Shown in pieces: positions 8,087 through 16,883 of a stretch of 41,794 bases of DNA (the stretch's first letter is position 1; every line of letters begins with the position of its first letter). The notes beneath the pieces are model-generated. The model ran no database searches and had not been told where the DNA came from. It worked only from the letters and a program-made list of their open reading frames with translations. Source of the DNA: CAYFJO01 sp964343305. GTDB lineage: Bacteria > Planctomycetota > Planctomycetia > Pirellulales > Pirellulaceae. The stretch lies in contig CAYFJO010000044.1 in assembly GCA_964343305.1 (NCBI GenBank), forward strand, positions 1 through 41,794, in the 5' to 3' direction. A program made the translations under genes and the position numbers.

Positions 8087-9682
8087 GTGAACATCATACA
8101 GACGCTCTTGGCGGATGGCGTTTCTCAAGGCCAGTTGGTGATTAGCATCGTCGTTTCGGCCGCGGTGGCGGCGGTTCTCGGCGCGGTACTGATGAAGCTA
8201 TTGGATCGGCTGCGAAAGAAAGACGCCGAAAGCGAAGCCGCCAGTATACTTGAACGAGCCGAGCAGGACGCGGCCAACCGAATGCGAGAAGCCGAGCTGC
8301 AGGTCAAGGAAGACGCACTGACGCATAAGGCCGAAGCCGAAAAGGAATTGTCCAAGCAGCGCGAGGAGTTGCGCGAGCGCGACCGAGTGATCGAGAAACG
8401 AAACGAAACGCTTGAACAACAAGCTGAAGATCTGCGCAAGCAGGAACGAATCGTCGAGAGTACGCAGCGTCGTTTGGCCGAGCGACTCGATGATACCAAC
8501 CGCCGTAACGAAGAGCTTGCCAAAGTGCTCGACATGCAGCGGCAAACGTTGCACGAGGTCACCGGGCTGAATCACGAGGAAGCGACGAAAAAACTGCTCG
8601 AATTACTCGACCAGGAACTGCAAAACGAAACCGGCGCGGTCATTCTCAAACACGAAAAGAAGATCGCTGAAACCTGCGAAGAGAAAAGCCGCGAGATGTT
8701 GGTCACGGCCATTCAACGCTTTGCCGCGGCTCACACGGCCGAGACGACAACCAGCACGGTCGACATTCCCAACGACGAAATGAAAGGCCGCATCATCGGC
8801 CGCGAAGGTCGCAACATCCGCGCTTTTGAAAAGGAAACCGGCGTCGACGTCATCATCGACGACACTCCAGGCGTCGTGATCGTCAGCGGATTCGATCCCG
8901 TTCGTCGCGAAGTGGCCCGCTTGTCGCTGAACAAACTGATCGCGGACGGTCGCATCCATCCGTCGCGCATCGAGGAACTTGTCGGCGAAACGCAGAAAGA
9001 GATCGATGCTCTGATCAAACGGAAGGGCGAAGAAGCTGCCCAAGAGGTGGACATTCATGGACTTCAGGAACGCGTGATTCACATGTTGGGCCGTTTGCAC
9101 TTTCGCACCAGCTACAGCCAAAACGTGCTACGACACAGCATCGAAGTGGCGTTCATCACCGGGCTGTTGGCCGAAATGGTCGGTATGGACGAGACCCTTG
9201 GCCGGCGTTGCGGTTTGTTGCACGACATCGGCAAAGCCGCCGATCACGAACAAGAAGGCGGGCACCCGAAAGTCGGTTCGGATTTGCTCAAACGACACGG
9301 CGAAGGTGCCGAGGTGGTTCACGCCGCGTTCGGACACCATGACGAGATTATTTCCGAGTATCCGTACACGGTTCTGTGTGCCGCGGCGGACGCTTGCAGC
9401 GCATCACGGCCAGGCGCCAGACGCGAAACGTTGGAACGTTACATCAAACGGATGGAAGAATTGGAATCGATCGCGGCCGAGTTCAACGGCGTTCATCAAG
9501 CCTTCGCCATCCAAGCGGGGCGCGAGATACGAGTAATTGCCAGCGCCAAGGAAACCGACGATTCCAAGGCTTCCAAAATCTGTCGCGACATCGCCAAGGC
9601 ATTTGAAGAACGACTGACGTATCCAGGTGAAATCAAGGTGACGGTCGTACGCGAGTCGCGTTTCACGGAAATTGCGAAGTAA
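8087..9682 (+). CDS. rny: Ribonuclease Y
   Basis: A 531-residue membrane-anchored endoribonuclease that starts bulk mRNA decay. It has an N-terminal transmembrane segment (about residues 15-40), a long charged coiled coil (about 43-200), a KH RNA-binding domain with GRIIGREGRNIRAFE (about 233-247), and an HD metal-dependent domain with RHSIEVA and LLHDIGKA (HD at about 379-380). The length is standard for the family (about 520). The start is GTG at 8087 with GAGGGG about nine bases upstream. The ymdB-like gene follows after 12 bases; the rny-ymdB order is a widely conserved pair, which supports both calls. Nothing is missing from the catalytic or binding motifs. Confidence 0.97.
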   Translation: MNIIQTLLADGVSQGQLVISIVVSAAVAAVLGAVLMKLLDRLRKKDAESEAASILERAEQDAANRMREAELQVKEDALTHKAEAEKELSKQREELRERDRVIEKRNETLEQQAEDLRKQERIVESTQRRLAERLDDTNRRNEELAKVLDMQRQTLHEVTGLNHEEATKKLLELLDQELQNETGAVILKHEKKIAETCEEKSREMLVTAIQRFAAAHTAETTTSTVDIPNDEMKGRIIGREGRNIRAFEKETGVDVIIDDTPGVVIVSGFDPVRREVARLSLNKLIADGRIHPSRIEELVGETQKEIDALIKRKGEEAAQEVDIHGLQERVIHMLGRLHFRTSYSQNVLRHSIEVAFITGLLAEMVGMDETLGRRCGLLHDIGKAADHEQEGGHPKVGSDLLKRHGEGAEVVHAAFGHHDEIISEYPYTVLCAAADACSASRPGARRETLERYIKRMEELESIAAEFNGVHQAFAIQAGREIRVIASAKETDDSKASKICRDIAKAFEERLTYPGEIKVTVVRESRFTEIAK

Positions 9683-9694
9683 AAGGCCAAATCA

Positions 9695-10492
9695 GTGCGG
9701 ATCCTATTCATCGGCGACATCGTCGGCAAACCCGGTCGCGAAATCGTCGCGCGAGCCGTTCCGGGACTCCGCGAAAAACACCAACTGGACTTGGTCATCG
9801 CCAACGCCGAAAACGCCGAAGGTGGTTCCGGGTTGACGGCCGCGGGTTATCGCGAAGTCGTTAGAGCCGGAGTCGATTGCATTACGCTGGGCGACCATGT
9901 CTATCGCAAACGCGAGATCGAAAGTGTCCTGCGTTCGAAAGATAACATCGTCAAACCCGGCAATTACCCGGATGTGGCACCTGGGAAACCGTGGACTGTT
10001 GTGGAAGCAGCCGATGGCACACAGGTGGGCGTGTTTTGCCTGTTGGGCCGTGTCTTTATGAAGCCCGTCGATTGTCCGTTCACCGCCGCCGATCACATCT
10101 TGTCGGAGATGCCAGCCAGCATAAAGGTTCGTTTTCTCGACTTCCACGCCGAAGCAACCAGCGACATGCAGGTCATGGGCCGGCACTTGGACGGACGAAT
10201 CAGCGCCGTCATTGGCTCGCACACTCATGTCACCACTGCCGACGAACAAATCTATCCCGGCGGAACGGCATTCCAGTGCGACGTCGGCATGACCGGCCCA
10301 CACGAAAGCATCCTGGGCCGACGAATCGACCGGGTCATGGAAACCACGATGACCTTTTGGCCCACCAGTTTTCAAGTGGCCAAAGGCGACGTCCGGCTGT
10401 CCGGAACGATCATTGAAGTCAGCGCGGTCACCGGCCAAGCTAAATCAATTGAACGCATCTCCGTCAATGAAACGGATGCCGCCGATCTTTAG
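9695..10492 (+). CDS. ymdB: YmdB-like (TIGR00282) metallophosphoesterase
   Basis: A 265-residue calcineurin-like phosphodiesterase of the family whose Bacillus member acts on 2',3'-cyclic nucleotides and influences RNase Y-related processes. Visible ligand motifs are Asp8 (FIGDIVG), Glu39-Asn40 (IANAENAEG), the loop ITLGDH (66-68), His151 (LDFHAE) and His176/His178 (GSHTHV). At position 67, where the Bacillus enzyme has Asn in a GNH loop, this protein has Asp. The start is GTG at 9695 with AAAGG upstream. It is almost certainly cotranscribed with rny. Confidence 0.93.
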   Translation: MRILFIGDIVGKPGREIVARAVPGLREKHQLDLVIANAENAEGGSGLTAAGYREVVRAGVDCITLGDHVYRKREIESVLRSKDNIVKPGNYPDVAPGKPWTVVEAADGTQVGVFCLLGRVFMKPVDCPFTAADHILSEMPASIKVRFLDFHAEATSDMQVMGRHLDGRISAVIGSHTHVTTADEQIYPGGTAFQCDVGMTGPHESILGRRIDRVMETTMTFWPTSFQVAKGDVRLSGTIIEVSAVTGQAKSIERISVNETDAADL

Positions 10493-10580
10493 AAGTCGTC
10501 AAACGAATCAGTCGGCTTTCATTTTGAAGCACGAATCAGCATCGGGAAACTCATTCCCGAATTACCGGCGGTGAATAAGT

Positions 10581-10907
10581 ATGACCCTCATCGAACTGGT
10601 TGCCGCGCTTGCCACGTTCGGGTGTGCAATCGTTGGACTGATCGCCGGTTGCTTGAAGGGCTGGCTGTGTGGTGTATTCGGCCTGATCGCGGGTGGACTG
10701 ATCGGGATTACAGCGCTTGCCACCTTGGTCGGAATCCCGATCTTGGTGTTGGCAAGAACGAAGCCCGTTTCGGAGGAAGAGTTTGGAACACGATTTCAAA
10801 CCGTGGCCGCGGTAACGATCTTTGTTGGTGCGTTGTTATCCGTTCCGGCAGTTTGGGCGGCGACGATTGCGGTGGTTAACGCGTTTTCCGCGTGGTTGAA
10901 CGGGTAG
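10581..10907 (+). CDS. Small hydrophobic membrane protein, unknown
   Basis: 108 residues from ATG 10581, mostly hydrophobic, with about three predicted membrane segments (residues 6-27, 31-57 and 75-100) and glycine-rich helices (FGLIAGGLIGITALATLVG). No domain recognised. It lies 88 bases after the ymdB gene on the same strand and ends seven bases from the stop of argG on the other strand, so the two genes converge with almost no spacer. It may be part of the rny transcript or have its own promoter. Confidence 0.65.
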   Translation: MTLIELVAALATFGCAIVGLIAGCLKGWLCGVFGLIAGGLIGITALATLVGIPILVLARTKPVSEEEFGTRFQTVAAVTIFVGALLSVPAVWAATIAVVNAFSAWLNG

Positions 10908-10914
10908 TGCAGCG

Positions 10915-12129
10915 CTAATAGGAACGGGGACGCAATTGCCCTTGCACTCGGCTAGGGAGTCCCTGGATTCGCAGGAATCCCTCGGCGTCCGTCTGGTTGT
11001 AGGATCCGCCGCCTTCCATGGTGGCGATCCCTTCGTCGTACAAGCTGTTCGGGCTGGTGCGGCTGTCGACCATGATGTTGCCTTTGTACAAATTCAAAGT
11101 CACTTCGCCGGTGACTGGCTTTTGGGCTTCGCGGATGAATGCCAACAGAGCATCGAATTTTGCATTGTACCAGAATCCGTAATAAACCAATTCAGCCACT
11201 TCGGGCGCGAGTCGGTCGCGCAGGTGTACCAGGTCGCGGTCGAGTGTGAGTTGTTCGATCACCAGATGGGCGTCGTACAGAATCGTCATGCCGGGCGACT
11301 CATAGACGCCACGGCTCTTCATCCCAACGAAACGATTTTCCACCATGTCGATGCGGCCAATGCCATTTCGACCGCCGATCTCGTTCAACGTGTCGACGAC
11401 TTCTTTCGCGCCCAGCGATTCGCCGTTGACGCTGATCGGGACGCCGGCTTCGAAACCGATTGTGACTTTTTCAATTTCGTCGGGTGCGTCCTGTGGTGAG
11501 ACGGTCATGCCGAATTCGACCAGTTCGACTCCGTTGACGGTCAAGTCTTCGAGTTGGCCCGCTTCGTAACTGATGTGCAGACAGTTTTCGTCGCTGCTAT
11601 AGGGCTTCGAGACGGATGCCTTGACCGGGATGCTCTTTTCCTCGCAGTAGGCGATCATTTCGCTGCGGCCGGGAAATGCCTTGCGAAACTCCTCGTCGCG
11701 CCACGGTGCAATGACTTTGACCTTTGGATCGAGTGAATCGGCGGCCAGTTGAAAGCGGCATTGATCGTTGCCTTTGCCAGTCGCCCCGTGTGCGTAAGCC
11801 TCCGCTCCGACTTCACGTGCCACCTGCAGGCAAACTTTCGAAATCAACGGTCGAGCGATCGACGTGCCCAACAAGTAAATCGATTCGTACTTCGCTTGCC
11901 ATTGCAGCACCGGGAAAGCAAAGTCCCGGCACATTTCTTCTTGAGCGTCGACGATCCGGGCACTGGCCGCGCCGATGTCACGTGCTTTCTTGAGAATTTC
12001 CTCGCGGTCTTCACAAGGTTGCCCCAGATCGACGTAAACGCAATGTACTTCATAACCTTGGTCCATCAACCAGCCGAGAATCACGGAAGTATCAAGACCA
12101 CCGGAGTAGGCTAACACGCAACTGGGCAT
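10915..12129 (-). CDS. argG: Argininosuccinate synthase
   Basis: 404 residues, matching the usual length of about 400. The N-terminus MPSCVLAYSGGLDTSVIL carries the PP-loop ATP-binding motif SGGLDTS, and the middle contains GATGKGNDQCRF and the substrate-binding segment KPYSSDENCLH. It condenses citrulline and aspartate with ATP in the arginine pathway in the cytoplasm. The start is ATG 12129 with GAGG about eleven bases upstream; the frame extends to 12252 but that part has no family similarity and overlaps the acetyltransferase remnant. No other arginine genes are in the window. Confidence 0.97.
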   Translation of the reverse strand: MPSCVLAYSGGLDTSVILGWLMDQGYEVHCVYVDLGQPCEDREEILKKARDIGAASARIVDAQEEMCRDFAFPVLQWQAKYESIYLLGTSIARPLISKVCLQVAREVGAEAYAHGATGKGNDQCRFQLAADSLDPKVKVIAPWRDEEFRKAFPGRSEMIAYCEEKSIPVKASVSKPYSSDENCLHISYEAGQLEDLTVNGVELVEFGMTVSPQDAPDEIEKVTIGFEAGVPISVNGESLGAKEVVDTLNEIGGRNGIGRIDMVENRFVGMKSRGVYESPGMTILYDAHLVIEQLTLDRDLVHLRDRLAPEVAELVYYGFWYNAKFDALLAFIREAQKPVTGEVTLNLYKGNIMVDSRTSPNSLYDEGIATMEGGGSYNQTDAEGFLRIQGLPSRVQGQLRPRSY

Positions 12130-12244
12130 AACGAATCGATCCTCAATTGAAAGAATTGCTACATTAAAGAGACCGTCCATTCTCTGACGAGGCAGCCGGG
12201 ATGACAAGGCCGCTGGTGTGACGGTTCGCGTTGATTGTGGCCGC

Positions 12245-12749
12245 CTAGTCAAGAATTTTTTCGGTCAAAATCTCATCTAGATATTTGCCGTTGACCAGAG
12301 CGTGCTTTCGCAGCGCGCCAACCACTTCAAACCCTTGGCTTCGATAAAACGCGATGGCCTGCGGATTATCGACCCGGATCGTGGCCATGATCTTTTTGAA
12401 TCCCTTTTTCACGGGCGGCACGAAACGTCGCTCGGCAAAGTTGCCGGCCAATTCCGTGCCGGTGAAAATCAAGTGCGACAAACGTGGCGATTTCACCAAC
12501 GTGCATCAATGCCCGTTCGTCCAATGAGACGGGCAGGACGTCCTGAATTCCCACCAGTTGATCCGAGTCATCGCAAACAGCCGCGTGGAAAATTCCTTGT
12601 TCCGGAAACTGGCGAATAAAGACAACTTGCTCACTCACCGAGATTGGACCGCTTATAATTGTGAACGTTCCCATCTCAATAATTGAATTGAGAAGCCCTA
12701 CAATGGGCTCTGCGTCATGAACGGTTACGAGGCGAATGGAATATCCCAT
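12245..12749 (-). pseudogene. GNAT acetyltransferase, interrupted by a frameshift
   Basis: Two overlapping frames make one acetyltransferase of the phosphinothricin/L-amino-acid type. The first (from ATG 12749, MGYSIRLVTVHDAEPI) runs through the acetyl-CoA loop region FHRHGIGRQL and then loses similarity after REKG. The second frame carries the rest: FKKIMATIRVDNPQAIAFY and GFEVVGALRKHALVNGKYLDEI, ending at 12245. Removing one A from the five-A run in GAAAAAGGG (about 12399-12403 on the plus strand) joins them without loss. It could be a real decayed gene, a sequencing error in the homopolymer, or slippage during expression. It ends 115 bases before the argG start on the same strand. Confidence 0.8.
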
Positions 12750-12843
12750 GGTTTTTTCAGGTTGGTGTAAATTCAATGGATTCTGAACGCTTATTCAACT
12801 CTTTGTGCCGTTGCCAACGTGATGGGCGAATGCCGAACGATCA

Positions 12844-13077
12844 ATGAGCGAAATCAATAACTCGGATGATTCAAATTCTAGTGAGCTGCCAAGCCTAGTC
12901 GAGTGTGTCCCGTCCAGATGGTACATGTTTTGGAGGCGAGTGTGCTTGGGGTGTATATGCGCCGCCGTATTCCTTTCTTGTGTGGCTTGGATCATCTCAA
13001 TGATGGCAACTGACGTGAGAGAGCAAGATTTGGTATTTGATCATGGATGGTGTGTTGGCACTGGCGGAACTGAGTAG
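12844..13077 (+). CDS. Possible small membrane protein
   Basis: 77 residues: a polar, serine/asparagine-rich start (MSEINNSDDSNSSELP), one hydrophobic helix at about residues 33-54 (CLGCICAAVFLSCVAWIISMM) and a short tail. No domain recognised and the ribosome binding site is weak. The arrangement of polar head and one helix is plausible for a real small membrane protein, but it could be chance. Confidence 0.4.
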   Translation: MSEINNSDDSNSSELPSLVECVPSRWYMFWRRVCLGCICAAVFLSCVAWIISMMATDVREQDLVFDHGWCVGTGGTE

Positions 13078-13146
13078 TCTCGTGTTGGCTGCCGTGGCTG
13101 GCATCGGTTGGGTAGTTTGCCGCCGAACTGAGTTGAAGGGTTGCAA

Positions 13147-13890
13147 ATGAAGTACGGCATTGAAATCGTCGGAGACTTGACCGAGGAGTGTCCTGTTCGA
13201 CTTGTACCTGAGTGCATCGCCAATGATGGCGGAAATCATTTTCAGCTTGATGTTGAAGTCCTTACACCGCTCAACGATACGTATCGGCAATTCATCTGGA
13301 ATCAAATTCCCGAAGAAAATGAGTGGGAGTCGACTTCTGCGATGATGGACTATCTTGGTGCAGACGTTATCGAAATGCAGTTGTTGGGATTTCAAACTAA
13401 TCACGAATCACAAGTGCGGTGGAGCTTGGAATTTCTCTTTACTAGCTGTGGTGGAATGTCCGAAGTGTCCGCACGATTGGGCGGGCATTGGGCCGAGAAG
13501 TGGTTTGAACGTGAACGGTCGAGAATTGTTGAAGAGTTTTTGACGCCATTCGGTTTCCTACCTACTGATTCACCGTGTACACAAATTGGTAGGCCAGACA
13601 TCGAGCAGCCGCCAACCTGGCAATTGGACGGAGCGATGTCGTGTCCACTATTCGTGCCAATTGACGGCGCTTCTTACGCTTCCTTCGATCCATCGAGAAA
13701 AGTCGATGAAGATGATTCACCATTTCAGATTAATGTGGCGCTCGCCGACAGCCTCGATGTGGCGGGAACTCAGAAACTACACGAAGACTTGAAATCACAT
13801 TACACAAGGCTACTGGTCGACGGACTATGTCGATGCCAGCTATGCATCCCCGACTTTAATCCTCACAGCGTTCGCTGTGTGGAATCATAA
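13147..13890 (+). CDS. Hypothetical protein, unknown family
   Basis: 247 residues from ATG 13147 (MKYGIEIVGDLTEECPVRLV), with GAAGGG eight bases upstream. No domain recognised. The protein is soluble, acidic, with a C-terminal cysteine cluster CRCQLC near residue 232. Base composition looks less GC-rich than the neighbouring housekeeping genes, which fits an accessory region. The next gene starts 20 bases downstream on the same strand, so it may be the first gene of the 13147-15324 cluster. Confidence 0.65.
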   Translation: MKYGIEIVGDLTEECPVRLVPECIANDGGNHFQLDVEVLTPLNDTYRQFIWNQIPEENEWESTSAMMDYLGADVIEMQLLGFQTNHESQVRWSLEFLFTSCGGMSEVSARLGGHWAEKWFERERSRIVEEFLTPFGFLPTDSPCTQIGRPDIEQPPTWQLDGAMSCPLFVPIDGASYASFDPSRKVDEDDSPFQINVALADSLDVAGTQKLHEDLKSHYTRLLVDGLCRCQLCIPDFNPHSVRCVES

Positions 13891-13910
13891 AAAGAACAGA
13901 GTCAACAGCG

Positions 13911-14429
13911 ATGGGCTCGATCGTTAACGTCCAACTTTTACCGTTTGCCACAGTTCATGAAATTGAGATCGCGAGTTGGGTTGCCGATCTCGATGAAGCC
14001 AGGGCATGGTCGGGGCGTGACGCGACATTTCCGATCGCCGTGGATCAATTCGAATGTTGGCACGCCGATCATGACGTCCACCCATTTGTTGCACTGCAAG
14101 ATGATTGCCTCGTCGCGTATGGGGAGATCTGGGCTGACGCCACGGAAGAAGAAATCGAACTTGCCCGGATTATTGTGAGTCCGGCGTGCCGTGGACGTGG
14201 AGTCGGCCGTGCTTTCGTGCGGGCGTTGGTCAAGCAGGCTGCAATTTTTCGATTCGCCGACGTATACCTCCGCGTGGTATCGGAAAACCTTGCCGCGATT
14301 CGATGCTATGAAGGTGCAGGGTTCACACGCGTATCGAAGCAAGACGAAATCGTGTTTAATCAACGCCAGCCCATTGAATATGTGTGGTTAAGATGTGAAT
14401 CCAAGTTCGTTGACGAGAAAGGCGGCTGA
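13911..14429 (+). CDS. GNAT family N-acetyltransferase
   Basis: 172 residues. The core contains the acetyl-CoA binding motif as IIVSPACRGRGVGRAFVRAL (about 84-103) followed by YLRVVSENLAAIRCYEGAGF, the usual beta5-alpha4 segment of GNAT enzymes. The acceptor is unknown. The stop TGA (14427-14429) overlaps the next ATG at 14429 by one base, so translation of the two is probably coupled. Confidence 0.85.
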   Translation: MGSIVNVQLLPFATVHEIEIASWVADLDEARAWSGRDATFPIAVDQFECWHADHDVHPFVALQDDCLVAYGEIWADATEEEIELARIIVSPACRGRGVGRAFVRALVKQAAIFRFADVYLRVVSENLAAIRCYEGAGFTRVSKQDEIVFNQRQPIEYVWLRCESKFVDEKGG

Positions 14430-14902
14430 TGAAAGAAATCTTAGTTTTGGCGGGAGTTGACGATTCGAGCCAGCGAATGGCCGACGAGAATCAGTCGCGC
14501 AGATTGCTTGAGGCGGTGTTCCAAGTTTGCAGCGGTCTCAAAAAACGGGGTGGCGCGACGCCGCTGCTGTGTTTCATGCGACCAGAGGACGCGTTGCTAA
14601 TGGTCGATCAAGTGGCGGCAAGTCCTTCGGCGCCAGAGTTGTTTCAGACGTCGGACGATTTGGCGCGAATCGACGGTGTGCTCGTCATCCCACCGCTGAA
14701 TGAGACGTTTGATCCACCGCATCGGTTTGTTGCGGACGCACTGAATCACTGCATGAAGAATGAGAAACTCGTCTGTGTTTGTCATCGCACGACACTGGGG
14801 ATGCGTTGGATGTTGCAGTCGGAGGAAAGCACCTTTGTTTGTGATGACATCCTTGAATCGGAGAAGTTGTATGAAGTGGTTCGCCGTTTTGAGGTTTCAT
14901 GA
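14429..14902 (+). CDS. Unknown protein, possible Rossmann-like fold
   Basis: 157 residues, no family recognised. It begins MKEILVLAGVDDSSQRMADE with a hydrophobic strand and loop, has an alternating strand/helix pattern (ATPLLCFMRPEDALLMV, RIDGVLVIPPLNE, NEKLVCVCHR), and ends without membrane segments. It overlaps the GNAT gene by one base and the phosphatase gene by four bases (ATGA), so it is the middle gene of a tightly coupled cassette. Confidence 0.75.
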   Translation: MKEILVLAGVDDSSQRMADENQSRRLLEAVFQVCSGLKKRGGATPLLCFMRPEDALLMVDQVAASPSAPELFQTSDDLARIDGVLVIPPLNETFDPPHRFVADALNHCMKNEKLVCVCHRTTLGMRWMLQSEESTFVCDDILESEKLYEVVRRFEVS

Positions 14903-15324
14903 GAGAAATCACTCAGAAAACACTCTGGCTCGGAAACGCAATCGATACTCGCGACTTGCGGCACGTTCATGACGCGGGGATTTCCGCGATCGTTGATGTG
15001 GCTCTTGAAGAGCCGGGCGCGCAACTCACGCGTGACTTGATCTACTGTCGCATTCCGCTGTTAGACGGGGCGGCCAACCGGGCGGAATTGCTCGCGCTTG
15101 CTGTGGAAACGACCGCGTCATTGATTCGTAAAAAGATTCCGACCATGGTCGTATGCGGCGCGGGAATGAGTCGTTCGCCGTCCATCGTGGCGTGTGCGTT
15201 GGCTCTGGTTCGCGACACGGCACCGGACGAAGAGTTGCAACGGCTCGTTGAGGGACACCCGCATGATGTTTCGCCGTTGTTCTGGGCAGATGTTTTGAAG
15301 ACCTACCAATCGTTGGTTTCGTGA
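14899..15324 (+). CDS. Dual-specificity protein phosphatase-like protein
   Basis: 141 residues with the cysteine-phosphatase signature VVCGAGMSRSPSIVAC: Cys about 86 and Arg about 92 in C-x5-R-S. The N-terminus (ITQKTLWLGNAIDTRDLRHV) is the usual DSP opening and the general acid could be Asp in IPLLDGAANR. Val replaces the common His just before the catalytic Cys. It probably dephosphorylates Ser/Thr/Tyr residues or small phosphoesters in the cytoplasm. The start overlaps the previous stop (ATGA), and it ends one base before the convergent aminotransferase stop. Confidence 0.85.
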   Translation: MREITQKTLWLGNAIDTRDLRHVHDAGISAIVDVALEEPGAQLTRDLIYCRIPLLDGAANRAELLALAVETTASLIRKKIPTMVVCGAGMSRSPSIVACALALVRDTAPDEELQRLVEGHPHDVSPLFWADVLKTYQSLVS

Positions 15325-15325
15325 A

Positions 15326-16489
15326 TCAAGCCGATTTGAGGGAGTCGATCAGCCGATTGATGTCGTCTTCGTTGGTGTATGCGTGTGGGCTGATGCGGAT
15401 GCGGCCGGCTCGCTGGTTGATGACGACGTGATCGGCCAGGCACTTGCGTTTGACTTGCTGGGGTTCGCGATTGGGAAGCTCGAACGAGATGATGCCCGAC
15501 CCGTATGGCTGGCCAAGCGGGCTGACAACTTGCGCGCCGATGGATTCGAGGCGCTCAGCAATGCAAGCGGTGGTTTCCAGGATGCGCGTGGCGATCTTTG
15601 ATTCGGTCGCAGCCAAACCATGGTCTCGCAAAAGCTCCAGGCTCGCGCCGAGCGCGTGAAAGCCGATCATGTTTTGTGACCCGCCTTCATAGCGCGCCGC
15701 ATCATCGCGCAGATTGAAATCCAAGTTAGTGAAATCCCCGCCTTGCGTGACGCTGTTCCAACCGATATTCATCGGACGGAGCAGATTCAAATGCTCGTGC
15801 TGGACGAAAAAGACTCCTGCTCCCTCGGGACCCAGCATCCACTTGTGTCCATCGGCGGCGAGGAAATCAACGCCCGTCGCACGCACATCTAGTGGAAACA
15901 CTCCCAGCCCTTGGATCGCGTCGAGAAAGACGAGAATGCCGCGTGCATGGGCTCGCTCGACAAGTTTGTCCACGTCGATCCTCCAACCCGTGGCGTATCC
16001 AACCCAACTGATGGCGATCATCCTCGTTTTCGCATCGCAGGAATCGAACAGTTGATCGAAATCGATTTCAGCAGCGGCTGGCGCGAATCGGCGTTCTTCG
16101 ACGCCTCGATCGGCCAGATTGGCCCACGGATAGATGTTCGACGGGAATTCGCCGCTGATGGTGACAACGTTATCTCCCGCTTGCCACAGAAAGCCGTCCG
16201 CAACGTAATTGATACCCGCCGTCGTGTTGGGAACGAGCGCAATTTCCGTCGGCAAGGCATTGACTAGCTCGGCCGCCAAGGCCCGGACTTGCTCGATACG
16301 AGCCGCCCAATTAAACCAAACGGTATCGCCCTGCTCGGCAGCCTCCGCCGTCCAACGCGAGATTTCTTGTTGAGCGGGGCCTGAAAGCGGTGCAACCGCC
16401 GCATGGTCGAAATACGCCCATCGCTGGACAATAGGCATGTTGGCGCGAAACGAATCCCACGATGGGTTGGTAGCGAGTTTGGCTGGCAT
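15326..16489 (-). CDS. Class V aminotransferase (cysteine desulfurase/isopenicillin N epimerase-like)
   Basis: 387 residues, a PLP enzyme of fold type I. The PLP lysine lies in AADGHKWMLGPEG (Lys about 215); other family signs are FDHAAVAPLS near the N-terminus, LVPNTTAGINYV, VFLDAIQGLGVFPLDV with the PLP-ring Asp, and a C-terminal RISPHAYTNEDDINRLIDSL. It could be a desulfurase, epimerase or lyase; the sequence alone does not decide. The start is placed at ATG 16489 (MPAKLATNPSW); a GTG at 16510 adds seven residues. It is a single gene, convergent with the phosphatase cassette. Confidence 0.88.
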   Translation of the reverse strand: MPAKLATNPSWDSFRANMPIVQRWAYFDHAAVAPLSGPAQQEISRWTAEAAEQGDTVWFNWAARIEQVRALAAELVNALPTEIALVPNTTAGINYVADGFLWQAGDNVVTISGEFPSNIYPWANLADRGVEERRFAPAAAEIDFDQLFDSCDAKTRMIAISWVGYATGWRIDVDKLVERAHARGILVFLDAIQGLGVFPLDVRATGVDFLAADGHKWMLGPEGAGVFFVQHEHLNLLRPMNIGWNSVTQGGDFTNLDFNLRDDAARYEGGSQNMIGFHALGASLELLRDHGLAATESKIATRILETTACIAERLESIGAQVVSPLGQPYGSGIISFELPNREPQQVKRKCLADHVVINQRAGRIRISPHAYTNEDDINRLIDSLKSA

Positions 16490-16581
16490 GGGCGTATTAT
16501 GACCGAACACGTGACAGGATATTTGTTTGAATTATACTGAGAGGGAACGCGAGTCTCCGACGGGGGAGGAGATTGATCCCA

Positions 16582-16800
16582 GTGGATTTGTTTTATATGC
16601 CGAAAGCTCTGTGTATTAGCGGAATCTTGGTCGCGGCCTTGGTCTTGATTGTATTCTTGACCGATCTGCTCGCTGCGCTGACCGGGTTCAAATCGCTTGC
16701 TCCGTTTCAGGGAGCCAATCAACTGATGGACATCGCCTTTGTCCTGTGCGCTGGCGGCCTGGCATTTATTAGCTGGACGACGCTCAAAGAGCAAGTCTGA
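16582..16800 (+). CDS. Small two-helix membrane protein
   Basis: 72 residues from GTG 16582 (MDLFYMPKALCISGILVAAL), with GGAGGAG about twelve bases upstream; other starts are TTG 16573 and ATG 16597. Two hydrophobic helices, about 8-30 and 46-66, are joined by a short loop (GFKSLAPFQGANQL). No function is known; it resembles short membrane proteins often seen in planctomycetes. It is divergent from the aminotransferase and 83 bases upstream of the efflux adaptor gene. Confidence 0.7.
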   Translation: MDLFYMPKALCISGILVAALVLIVFLTDLLAALTGFKSLAPFQGANQLMDIAFVLCAGGLAFISWTTLKEQV

Positions 16801-16883
16801 CGGCCGTTCTCTAACTATACTGGCATCTGACGATCTGATTGTGCGTGCCTTTGCAATTCTCTCTGTTCATGGGTCGGGAAATC

